The notes under the pieces were generated by a model. The model worked only from the letters and a program-made list of their open reading frames with translations, ran no database searches and was not told the DNA's origin. 64,000 bases of DNA from Acanthochlamys bracteata (Eukaryota; Streptophyta; Magnoliopsida; Pandanales; Velloziaceae), in NCBI GenBank assembly GCA_019914995.1, contig CM034126.1, positions 11,847,001 through 11,911,000 of the forward strand. The letters run 5' to 3'. Of the stretch, positions 1 to 10,139 are shown one piece after another; positions within the stretch are counted from its first letter, which is position 1, and each line of letters starts with the position of its first letter. Position numbers and translations under genes: made by a program.

Positions 1-2
1 TT

Positions 3-164
3 AGTGATCCTCATGATACAAGGAGTGAATCCCTTTACTTGATGGTGGCTTCTGTCAGTAACAATGTTATGAATCCTAGTATTTTATGGACAACGTTAAT
101 CAGGAAGATGGCTGAGTTTCCTGTGTACTTCCACTACGCAACTGTCTTATGTTATGATCACTGA
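3..164 (+). CDS. Open coding-like stretch at the left window edge, unidentified (partial)
   Basis: A 53-codon frame is open from the window edge and stops at a TGA at 162-164. The residues look protein-like (for example SESLYLMVASVSNNVMNP and IRKMAEFPVYFHYA). I do not recognise the family. It may be the last exon of a plus-strand gene that starts outside the window, or part of the same decayed locus as the coding-like debris at 245-755. The upstream sequence is not visible, so neither intactness nor function can be judged. Confidence 0.3.
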   Translation, partial: SDPHDTRSESLYLMVASVSNNVMNPSILWTTLIRKMAEFPVYFHYATVLCYDH

Positions 165-244
165 TTTGTAGTGCTAATTTTATACGTGAAGAATTCATAT
201 GAATTACCTATATGCAAATTGCTGACTTTAACTAATTCTGATGA

Positions 245-755
245 CTATTACAGCTTGTGTTTCTGAAATATCACCTCGCTAGCTGAGGCGTTTGTGAACC
301 TTTGGCAACTCATCTTTTATACAGGCAAGTTAACTGGTGATATTTCTGCAACCTCTTCTCCAACCTTGAAGCATGGCCAAAATTGGAGAATCTCATGATA
401 ACGTAAGGAATTTGTAACTATAATTATATATGTTTAATCCAAAATGATCTGATGTATAGTTTTCTGACTATAGTTAAATGTTGATCCTGAACAGCGATTC
501 AAGTCCAGACAACTGCTTGGGTGCAAGCCATTTCAGATGAGCAACTTGAAGATCTCCAGAACTCATTGCCTCTGTATCTCAAAACATTTATGCTTTCGAA
601 TTGAAGACTAAGGTACAAATGCTGAGTTTACATCTCAGAAATGTCGTCTCACTGCAGAAGGTTACTTTCTTCAATGATTTCAATAAAAGCAAACAGGAGC
701 TCCTGAAGCTGTTTGGCAAAATTCAAAGAGCTTCTCCAGATGTTGAAGTGGAGGT
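245..755 (+). pseudogene. Decayed coding fragments, unidentified
   Basis: Protein-like stretches appear in different frames. One around 280-370 reads AEAFVNLWQLIFYTGKLTGD. One at 497-603 reads TAWVQAISDEQLEDLQNSLP and breaks shortly after. One at 613-755 reads VSLQKVTFFNDFNKSKQELL. A single-base shift near 597 and a stop before 613 interrupt what would otherwise be continuous. This pattern suggests a decayed multi-exon gene, perhaps continuous with the open frame at the window edge. I cannot name the family, and unannotated introns could explain some of the breaks. Confidence 0.3.
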
Positions 756-1227
756 CTGAATTTACTCACACGCTTTACTAGTAATTTGGTAATATTGCAT
801 TGCTTTGAAACCAATAGAGGTCTACAGTTTATTGTAAAAGAAGTAAAGCATCATGTATAAGAACTTTCACGTAGCTGAAATCTAAATGGTGTTATATTGC
901 AGAAGATAACTGGGTTAAGTTAGATGTTTCTAAAAATGAAAATCAGTGAATAACAATTTCTTGCGAACCAGTGGAATGCAATATTAAGTTGAACTTCTTT
1001 TCCTTTTGGCTCCGATCTTTTTTCCTCGACTTTACTGATTATGGCTGCCCATCTCTGAAGAATATCCAGCATCTTTATCCTTGTGTTTCTGCAATAAAAA
1101 TACAATAGAAATTTTACGGTTCATACTCAAATAAGAAGTCAGGACTTCATCAACAATGTAGAATGCGAGAATTATACTTTCATTAAGTTTGTCATAACGA
1201 GCTTACCTATCATTTATCGAACTTCAA

Positions 1228-2412
1228 TCACTTTGGGGGCCTGATAATTCTCTGTAACACAACCGTCCTGGCCTGTCTGATATCCCTACTACACCGGTCT
1301 GCCTGCTCACTCAAATCCTCAACGCTTTTCATGAATGTCCCCAGCTTCGTCTTAATGTCCTCAATTCCAAACCTCACCGCCTCCTCATCTCTAAGAGAAA
1401 ACTCGACATTCTGCAGCAGCGAATCAATCTGCACCTCAAGACTATCAACTAGCACTCGTATATTGTCCAAATCCTTTATGGCTATAAACGTCCCAGCCTG
1501 CATTGAATTGATCAACTCCCTCTCACCCGTTAGTGCATCCTCATAGTTCTTCCATAACGAATCAAACCACTTGCCCATTGAACCAAGGGGCATTGATGTG
1601 GCAGCAGCAAGTGCAGCTGCGACAGGAGGCGCAGCCATTGCAGCTGCCACGACAGAGCAGATGAGCACTGCTGCAAAGGTGGCAGCAAAGATAATGCTGG
1701 AGACCCTGCGCCAGGCCTTGACAGTTCGCAGCCGTTTGTCAAGCTTATGCTTTCGCTGCTGCAGCTTCTCGAGCATGATCAGCTGCTGCTTGTACACCAA
1801 CTGAAACATCTCGAAAAACTCCTCAGTAAACGGATCACCAGCAGCCTTAAATTGCCTGAGCTCCTCTACAGTCTGGGCATACTTATTCCGAGCGCTTCCA
1901 GAAGAGGATGGCCGCTGATCATCAACAGCCTTATTCTTGGCAGCTTCATCTTCTTTATCAAATCGATGAAGGGCAACTTGAATAAGCAACTGAGAGTCGC
2001 GGGCACGCTTGAGACACTTCTCCAATGCAGTACAAAAGTCGAGTGTACGCAAAGAAGTATCAAAGTAATCTTCAACAAGATCGAACAGCTCAGGCGTTTT
2101 CCATATGTCTTTCTTGCAATCAAGAATGATCTTTACTACTTCCTGGTTCATCTCAAGAAGGCAACTGGTGACTTCCTTGAGGGAATCAAAAGAAAGAGAC
2201 CGGACCTGGACGCCAGTGGCCAGTGTTGAAATGGCACGGCTTGTTCGCTGCTGCAGAACCGTATCAAAGGTCTGTAGCTCTGGATCAGTCCTGCACGCTG
2301 CTTTATAAGAGCTCAACTCCGCAGCCATGTGCACAGCACCTCCGCCACCGCCGTCCATGCTCGTGGAAGCCTCCCCGCCGTCGCTAGGCTGCTTGCTTGA
2401 GCTACCACCCAT
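1228..2412 (-). CDS. UPF0496 (DUF677) family protein, At4g34320-like
   Basis: Intronless 394-residue protein. It aligns by memory along its length with the Arabidopsis UPF0496 protein At4g34320: the blocks [37 protein letters not shown] and [20 protein letters not shown] come early, and an Ala-rich hydrophobic segment ([20 protein letters not shown], about residues 240-275) is followed by [16 protein letters not shown] start at the second Met (2412) because it gives MGGSSSK, with Gly2 and Ser6, a good N-myristoylation signal that agrees with the MG- start of homologues; the upstream in-frame Met at 2442 would bury it. The family is plant-specific, predicted membrane-associated, and biochemically uncharacterised. 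The C-terminus [16 protein letters not shown] is typical, so the gene looks complete. Confidence 0.9.
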   Translation of the reverse strand: MGGSSSKQPSDGGEASTSMDGGGGGAVHMAAELSSYKAACRTDPELQTFDTVLQQRTSRAISTLATGVQVRSLSFDSLKEVTSCLLEMNQEVVKIILDCKKDIWKTPELFDLVEDYFDTSLRTLDFCTALEKCLKRARDSQLLIQVALHRFDKEDEAAKNKAVDDQRPSSSGSARNKYAQTVEELRQFKAAGDPFTEEFFEMFQLVYKQQLIMLEKLQQRKHKLDKRLRTVKAWRRVSSIIFAATFAAVLICSVVAAAMAAPPVAAALAAATSMPLGSMGKWFDSLWKNYEDALTGERELINSMQAGTFIAIKDLDNIRVLVDSLEVQIDSLLQNVEFSLRDEEAVRFGIEDIKTKLGTFMKSVEDLSEQADRCSRDIRQARTVVLQRIIRPPK

Positions 2413-2738
2413 TATTCCTAGCGTCACCGATTGCAATTTCAATGGAATTTTGTGCTTCCAAAACTCTGAAAATCACGCAACCAGAGTCGAAGAAGAACAT
2501 TAACAGCGAAATGGAGATGACCCAGAGAAAATCCACGAATTATCACAAAGAAACAATTATTTACAAAAGCCCAAATCTTTCCGCACAAGAAAACTGAACA
2601 ATTAATCAACTTCAAAGAATGAAAACCAGATGGGATTTAATCGATCCAACAACAAAGTTGCTCCTTTTGTGGTTCTAGGAAAGAAATTCAGCAGGGATCA
2701 AACAACGTGAACAAGATAAAAGTTGGAAAAGCTGAGGA

Positions 2739-2760
2739 GAGAGAGAGAGATTATAAAAGG
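2739..2760 (-). promoter_or_regulatory. Possible TATA-like box and CT-rich initiator region
   Basis: On the minus strand a TTTTATAATC stretch precedes a (CT)n tract about 330 bp upstream of the UPF0496 start codon. TATA-like sequence plus pyrimidine tract is common in plant core promoters. The assignment rests on position and motif only. Confidence 0.3.
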
Positions 2761-2819
2761 GTCGAGAAATAGTTAAGGAATTGGGAAATCTTGCACGCAT
2801 GAGAAAACGAAGGTCGTGG

Positions 2820-4520
2820 TGGCAGGGAGGTGGCTAATGGAAAGCGCGGGAAGCAATCTCTCTCTCTCCAAAATCTATTATCATCTTTCTTTCTTCAAAA
2901 AACAGAACCTCAATTTTTGTTCCTTCAAGATCTTCAAAAATAATTTAAATATAATATTTTTATATTACTCTCGTAAAATTCATTTTCTAACAACTCATTT
3001 TTTATTCACTTTCTATAAATCACCTTCAAAATTTTACTTTCAAACAAATAAACACTCCCTTAATGTCCTTCTCATTTCTAACGGCTCCTTCAACCTTTCA
3101 ACAACGCTCTTTAAGCATGCCGGCGAAATACAACAAGTATAGAGATTATTGGGATTGTTTATAAAAAAACATTTTTAGTAAAAAACTTTGATTTAAAAAT
3201 GAATTTCTTCTTTTAGCTAAGAAATATATACGTATTCTATTACTCAATTTATATCAAATATATGGAGGTTGACAAGGAAAAAATTTAATTATATCAGTTA
3301 CTTTAAATGATGGATGTTCAAAGTACAAATAAATAGAGCTACAATTTGATAAATACGAATTTGCTTATATATTATATTATATTTAATATTTTTTATTTTG
3401 AATTTCACTTTCGTTTCGTGGCTGATCGCTGTCATATAATAATGATATATTATTGAATAATATACGACGAAATTAGCGACATTAGAACTATCAAGTAACT
3501 ATATACTTATTAAAAAAATAGCAGCAAAAGAGAAGAAACCATAAAAACAGAAACTTGTGAAGACATAAAAAAGGCTACCACAATTATTGCACTTAATAAA
3601 TGAAATAGATGTTTGCTTCTTGTCTTCACTTTGCTTTGCTGCAATTAGTAATCCCTCGTTTATTCACGAAATCATTTTTTTTCTTTCTTTTGTCATGATT
3701 TCTAGAAAATGATGGAAGAAACGTTTAGAAATAATTTTAAAATAAATTTTTCTTTAGATAAAAGATCATCTATTTTGTTTAATTTATAAAATTAAAAAAA
3801 AATTTACTACGTAAATTTTTTTTATATTTTTTAAATTTTTAATAAATTTTTTAAATATTTATAATAAATTTATTAAAATATATAAACTTAAAGAATTAAA
3901 AACTTTTATTGAAAAATGCTTTGCCAAACGGAATTCTCGTTTCATTAAGGAACACACCAAAACACATAGGCAGCGAAATAGCGCATCGCATTTTCATCAT
4001 CTAGAGTCTATAAGAAACAAGTGATAATTCTTTTTTGTGCTTGCTGCTTTCTTGCATGACTGAACAAAGCAAGAAGAAAAGACAACACTCCAAACAAACT
4101 CAGATGAAGACTGATGCACAGTCCTATGATTATTATCACTTATTTTAATCATCTTCCAGTTCCAGAAATAACTTCAAGACCAGATTGGGTACCAAAAAAT
4201 GTTCAAATAATAACACATGAACAGAAGGCCTGAGACAGAACACTTGCTACAAAGTAATAATATTGACTTCAAGAAATGAAAGTGATACTTAAGAAAGAGG
4301 TCCGTTCTGAAAAATTCCTTCCACATAATCAAGAAGTATAACAAAGACTAGTATGAAGATTTTGGAAGGTGGATGATGTTTTGCCGCCATACACAAACCT
4401 GACTGAGAATCAAACCTGTCACTATCCTCAACCAGACGACAGACCAAATTCAGTTATTAGAAGGTCGGTCCATCACGCCAGCCAGCAACCCCGCCCAGCA
4501 GAGATTCCACACCACATCAA
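2820..4520. other. Intergenic, AT-rich, no gene seen
   Basis: The interval between the UPF0496 promoter side and the 3' end of the next minus-strand locus has no convincing coding frame. It contains one copy of the AT-rich palindromic repeat (3712-3933) and short AT-rich inverted stretches near 3435-3470. Confidence 0.6.
3712..3933. repeat. AT-rich palindromic MITE-like repeat, copy 1
   Basis: The AT-rich core is the one shared by about 20 places in the window (runs built on TTTTTATATTTTTTAAATT and its complement). The right end GCTTTGCCAAACGG is the reverse complement of a GTTTGGCAAAGC-type terminus, and the left end reads GAAACGTTTAGAAA. Confidence 0.5.
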
Positions 4521-4523
4521 CAC

Positions 4524-5350
4524 CTACTGACTAAAAGAGTTTCTTAATGATAGATACCAGTCTTCTCCGAATGAAATCTGTGCATCTTCAGTTGCTTCAC
4601 TGCTTGATAATAGTTTGGCAAACATGCCCCCAGCATTCATCAGAATCTGGAAGAAAGTTTAGCCAAGAATATGCAACAGATCCATAACTTCCGGTTTTCC
4701 CCAGTGTGAATCAACAAGCGTGTTGCCCAAATGCAAATTGATGACATATGTAGGACAACGTCTAATAAAATAATGGTCTAAGCCACCACTCTATAAATGA
4801 ACCAAAAGCACCAGTGCTCATACATCTAACGAATCAACTGCACCATTAAAATAGTAATCCAAACAAGGAAAACATACCTCTTAAATCCACTGATAGTCTG
4901 GAATCAGAAAATTGCTGTTTTACTTTTCTTTTTCCCTCATTTCCAAATTCCAATGGTTGCAATCATATGCTGATGACAAATCAAGCGACCGTACAGTTGA
5001 TTATGCATTTCAAGTACAATAGCAGTACTATGTATATCTCATACCATGATATATTTCCTGGTTAAACATTATCTAGAGAAAAAAGGAAACCTCCTGAATG
5101 AGCTTCAAAAGTATGTCAAGTCCTTGCCCTCCAGGTGCTGGTGGTGATAATATACAGTGGAATCTCCTTGGTAGATGCTTCACATATCCAACGTGGAAAG
5201 CTCTTCGGCTAACTACTTCAGTCATTGCTAAAGATGGCACACATTCTATATTACCATCTGCTGCTCAACTGACCTAAATATCTAAGAAAAGAATGAACAG
5301 CAGAATTGAGAAGAAGATTATCTCCATTCTAATCACCTTTGAAGCACATC
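4524..5350 (-). CDS. Downstream three-exon small reading frame, unidentified (tentative)
   Basis: Starting at an ATG near 5350, MCFK is followed by a good donor (AAAG|GTGATT). It resumes after an acceptor near 5264 as AADGNIECVPSLAMTEVVSR and RAFHVGYVKHLPRRFHCI, to a donor at GAG|GTTTCC (exon about 5091-5263), then continues in phase after TTCTTCCAG as ILMNAGGMFAKLLSSSEATE, ending ...LRNSFSQ* (4524-4646). All joins keep frame, giving about 100 residues. It lies directly 3' of the NAC gene on the same strand. It could be a second frame on the same transcript, a remnant of a longer NAC C-terminus, or an independent small gene. I do not recognise the family. Confidence 0.4.
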
Positions 5351-5394
5351 CTTCACCTATCTATTAAAGAGTGAATGAAGGTAATTTGCTTCTC

Positions 5395-5517
5395 TCAGAA
5401 GGAACCAAAGCAACAGTATTTCTTTCTCAGAGATGATATCCTCCTAGACCTAGATCCCGAGCCCAGGGAGCTTCCACTCCCTTGTGAACTTCCAGAAAGA
5501 GTCCGTTTTGGAGCACA
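5395..5517 (-). other. Open extension after the NAC stop codon, with an internal duplication
   Basis: Immediately after the TGA ending the NAC frame (5518-5520), the same frame stays open for 40 more codons to another TGA at 5395-5397. It reads CAPKRTLSGSSQGSGSSLGS, continues through an Arg/Ser-rich stretch and ends RKKYCCFGSF. The TLSGSSQGSGSS block mirrors TLSSSSQESESS about 35 codons upstream, and the underlying DNA (5472-5515 versus 5578-5623) is visibly duplicated. This could be ancestral C-terminus cut off by a stop mutation, stop readthrough, or untranslated sequence. Confidence 0.4.
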
Positions 5518-8515
5518 TCATTCAGAAGAATTTAAGTTAGCTGTGCTGGGGTATTGCTTAGTACTGGATACCTGAGAACTCTCACTTTCCTGTGAACTTG
5601 AAGAAAGGGTCCCGTTTAGTGTGCTTCCTTGACAATGTTCAGATATAGAAGCATTCTGGCATGGATTTATACTTGACAACAGGGAGTCTGGACCAGCATC
5701 TGCACCATTTCCAGGACCAGGAGTGAAGGGTAAACTTTTTTTATCTGGCACAGCAGTGTTGCTAGTGTTGTCTATCGAACCTGTCAAAGATTCATTTAAT
5801 TGCATATACTAGGAAAAGGTTAAAAAGACTAATCCGCAAATAACTAATTGCAAAGAAAGGATATTGATTATCTGTTATCAAGAAGTACATAGTAGCATAG
5901 TTAGCACACATTCCCAGTATTCACTTGCTATGTAATTAAGTGGAGTCTGGACATGCCTGTAAATATACTGCTACAGCATCTGGAATACCAACCTTTCAGC
6001 AGGTTTCTTGGGACTTACTTTTGTTACTTCTATGGCAAGAAAAATGAACTGCTTCAGATAATTTCTATAGTACAAACAATTAAAGGTCACAAGTCCATTC
6101 TGATAATTCAGCTCATCCTGTTGTTTCTGGTACTAAAAGCAGAATGACAGTCTACAAACATATAAGAATATCTTTTTAAAGGCAATGCGATGTGACCTGT
6201 TACTAATTCCTAGTTAGCATAGAATCATATAGTAGACTCACTTTGACAGTATAGTGATCAATTTTCAACAGTTCTACAGATTTTGCTAGTAATTTTGCTT
6301 TTTGAATAAAGTTTAAGAGTGGCATGGTACCATGTGGTGGTAACTCCACAAGAACTGCCTCATCTGACTTGGTAGATGCCTTGACATTCGAATTGAGACT
6401 TATATGCCCCTCCTTTGTGCCCCTACCGCTCGTATTCTGAAGTTCTCTAACCAAAGCATCTGCATCAAAGTATACATCAGAGTCCACAGATTCGAGACTT
6501 GAATTATCTGAGCTGCATGAAGATGTGTCAAGACTACATAGATCATTTAATTCCATATAGTCATCCAACACATCAGTGGCGTGCTGCACATCTTCATCAC
6601 ACTCTCTGGACGATGAATGACAGGATTTTCTGATTGAAGTTGCTGATTGCCTCTGCTCAATTCCACTAACCTGCACAATAATTGTAAAGAAATGTGACAA
6701 GAATAAAATCATTTTTATTCAATGGGTTTAACCCATAAGTACAGCAAATACTTTGTGGATAAGCTAATTGGACACAAAGTTTATTCAATGTTCATTTAAC
6801 ACATGTAGGAGCACTATTTATAGTTTTATTACACTGAAGGTTGAGATCTGCATCTCAGAGTAGCATTTAAAGTTCATTTGCATATGTGAATTGATCAGAA
6901 TAAGAAATTTGTATAACAAAGCCTACTTTACCTCACTTCTCTTCTTGCTGTCATGGGATGAAGAGCTGCTTTCCTCTGCTTCAAGAAAACGTAATAACAT
7001 GGATTCAAGATAATCTCCACTTGTAGCTTCTCCAAGCTGGGATTGTCCTTGAATATCATTGCTTTGATTGTTTTGAAAGAAGATTCTACACAGAGAACTA
7101 AAATCCTGGAAACAAAAAGTGCTGTTACTCTCACAAACATACAGTGCAGAAAAGAACAATGTTAACCAAATTTCACATAATCAATATACACAATTTACCT
7201 GTACACAACTGAAACCCTGGCTAGCCTTGGGTTTTGCCTGGTATTCATGCATAACCCAATTGGTCTCAGCCCCAAAAGGTGCCTTACCCCTATAGAATCG
7301 TTGAATAGTTTTTCGAGCCATCGTGATACTTGTTAATATTTCTTGATCTTGAAGCACAGGCTTCCAATACCCTTCTTGAGTAACTTTGATTTCCTTGGTG
7401 TTGCTTTGACATACCATATCCTCTGAATTGTACAAGTACCATTTGTTCGCTGCATAAAAAAATAGTCAACAATTCAGGCTAGCAACCTAGCAGAATAATC
7501 AAAAGACATAGTTGAAGTCAATAACGACTCAAATCACAGAATAGTAACGAAGAAAAGGACAAAATAACTATGTGGTTTAGTATCCGGGTCGTCTAAGTAT
7601 AGTCCCATACAACAAGACATGAAACAGAGCACTCACAAATCAACTGTGGTTGGACTACAACAACTGTGTTAGAATCAAGCCTCTTCTTTAACTATTCTAA
7701 GATACTATAGTAATTTCTTATTTCGAAGATCATCTTTTTTTCACTCCAAATGTTAATGCAGAATGCAAGAAAGTTTTGAAAGAGTTAAGATCAACAAGAC
7801 AGTACTAGAGCATTTTCTTTAGATAACGACTACTGTAAAAAAACCTAATACATGCAAAACATTTTTTTCGACATATTAAGTCACCTGATAAAAAGTTTTC
7901 ACTTATTACAATGGAAAAATTACAAAAATGTAAGGAAACAGCTCCTGTGAGATAGAAAGCTTGGGTCAATAAGTTCTATAGCAAAAGGTTAGCTCACAAA
8001 ACAGACAGCATACATATCATCCATGACTATTTAAGATCTAGAGGTAAAATAAAAAATATTTTATATGTTTATTCATTTATTTAATTATTTGAGTAAGAAG
8101 GGAAAAAAGAATTAAACATCGACTATTAGATTAGATAGAATATCTTGAAGAAATCACATACAAATCATAAAATTGTAGAAGATACAGGAATAAATTTTCT
8201 TTCAAGTCTTTGATAAATGAAACTGAATTTTGCACTTAAAAGAGTTTATAAGAAACAACATGAGTTTAAATAATGTATGGTTCGACGTAAAACTAAGTAA
8301 TAAATACATGAGCTTTACGAACTTTTAGAACTTTACGAAGTACTAAAGTACTCAAACTAACCAGGTGAATTCCATGGTTCGATGCTAAAAGGGCCGACTT
8401 CTGTGATTACGTTGGATGGAATAGGATCACCTACTCTCCTTCCACCCAAGTAGAAAACAAGTTCTTCATCTGTCAAGCCAATATCTATATCAAGAAGAGG
8501 GGCTGATGGACACAT
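5518..8515 (-). CDS. NAC-domain transcription factor, divergent, five coding exons
   Basis: The exons I place are 8362-8515, 7199-7449, 6932-7105, 6242-6670 and 5518-5808, all with GT-AG borders and matching phase, giving about 432 residues. NAC landmarks: GLTDEELVFYLGGRRVG (subdomain A/B region), EPWNSPANKWYLY, VTQEGYWKPVLQDQEI, and RKTIQRFYRGKAPFGAETNW followed by VMHEYQAKP (subdomains C-D). NAC proteins bind DNA as dimers through this fold. The start MCPSAPLLDIDIGLTDEEL lacks the usual LPPGFRFHPT, and the frame is open back to the 3' splice site, so an upstream coding exon is possible. The C-terminal half is Ser/Asp/Glu-rich, as in NAC activation regions, and I see no membrane helix. The final exon uses acceptor TTTTCCTAG at 5809 and ends at a TGA. 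Confidence 0.75.
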
Positions 8516-8544
8516 AGAAGACCACCGTGTATGAAAGCTGAAAA

Positions 8545-10038
8545 CAAAAGATCAAACCTGTACATCGCAACCAAAATAATAATAATAAATAAAAAGAAAT
8601 CATAATTCTTCTTTAAATTAACTTTAAGAGGTATCTTAAGAAAGAAACAAATATGTATAAAGAAAGATTAAGAAAAAACAACAAATGACAAACCTTTCCT
8701 GTAACTTCAGCAACATCACTTTAGGATATAGAATGACTTTGGGAGTAAGTCAATTAAATTCCAAATTGAAGAAAAGTGTTAGTCAGAATCTAGTTGTTTG
8801 CTGTCAAAAGAAAAAAAATTGTGTTCTCTCAAGAAGCTACCCTGGAAGTGCTCCCTCAAACCAGTTTGGAAGCACGGTCCAGTACCAAGATTTTCTTGCT
8901 CAAATAATGAGGTGATCACTAGCAAGGGCTATTTACTGATTGAAAACTTACACCTCGAAAAAGATGAATGCCACCAAGTTGGTAAAGAACTGTCCATCCT
9001 TCAAAGAAATGTGTCCAACTAACAGCAACGTCTTTATAGCAGGTTATCTCTTTGCAAAAAAAAAAAAAAAAAAACCTTAGACAAATAGGATTCACACATA
9101 CTTCTAACTAATTTCCCCGCAGTTCAGTATAAGGCAGCCCGAAACCTTCAGCAAATTCTTAAAATCATCACAAATTTCTCTTTATCAACATCACCTAACC
9201 AAAATTGTTGAGATCTTAAAAATCAACGAACCTGTACAGTCAGTTTTTGGATTGACTAATTGTTTCATCCTAGTAAATGTCTACAATACTATGATAAAAT
9301 CCACAAAAACATAAAAACGATCGTTACAATTGACAAAGACACCACTTCTGTAAGCCGAGACTGTTGCTAAAGAATTATAACCATTTGAGTTTAATATTTT
9401 TTCACAGCATTCCGGTATTTGCTCGCACAGGTACGGTAGATATGTAGAAACGGGTTCAGATGATACATTATCGGGAATTGCTTTCTCAAACCAATACTTT
9501 GGGTATACTTGTAAACTTATATTAGACGAAGATTTTCTCACTCAACTCATGACATATGTGAATAAAATAGTCAAATATAGTTGTAAACTCGGAGTACGTT
9601 TGAGTGACAATAAAGATAAAGCCCTCAAATCCTTCAAAAAGAAGACTGCATTGCTCAAACTAATTTCCTTCCCATTTACAACAGAGTATTAACAAATTAT
9701 TTCCACTCTTCGAAACACGAATTATCAAAAGATGACCATCCACTCCAATTTCATAGTTTCCAGCTCATTACTCTCCACCCTGAAATCTCCTATACTTACT
9801 CCCCGGGATCAAAATCAAGCGCTAGAAGAACAAATTCATTACAGTCTCGATAACTCGGACCACTAGAATTTAACTAATTCCACAGAAACTTCAGAATCAA
9901 ACGACCGGTACGTCCAATCCAACTTCCGATTTATCGAGTGTATTATCAACAAAACTATAATGACTTCAAATAGAAATCAAGAGAGAATGCGAAATGAATA
10001 ACCTAAATTCGATTGATTGATTTGTTTTAGGCTGACCT
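8545..10038 (-). other. 5' leader intron and leader region of the NAC gene
   Basis: The first coding exon is preceded by a strong acceptor (CTTTTGTTTTCAG) with no typical NAC start in front of it. A donor-like CTGAG|GTCAGCC occurs near 10036 on the minus strand, just downstream of a TATA box. I read 8540-10035 as a long leader intron. It has no other supported gene and includes a 19-A run at 9056-9074. Confidence 0.4.
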
Positions 10039-10129
10039 CAGTTGAAGTCGGAGATACTGTAGATGGGACCTCCTCCACCGGAGAGAGATCGAAGAAAAGC
10101 GGAAGCGAGACGAAAGAAGGGCGGGCGCG

Positions 10130-10137
10130 TATTTATA
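10130..10137 (-). promoter_or_regulatory. TATA box of the NAC gene
   Basis: TATAAATA on the minus strand sits in a GC-rich context (CGCGCCCGCCC just downstream). A transcription start about 30 bp further on, near 10100, would produce a short leader exon ending at the donor near 10036. Confidence 0.55.
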
Positions 10138-10139
10138 AT

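Noticed and set aside
1331-2229. Several plus-strand open frames opposite the UPF0496 gene
   Set aside because: They are complementary-strand shadows of a well-supported coding gene and resemble no family.
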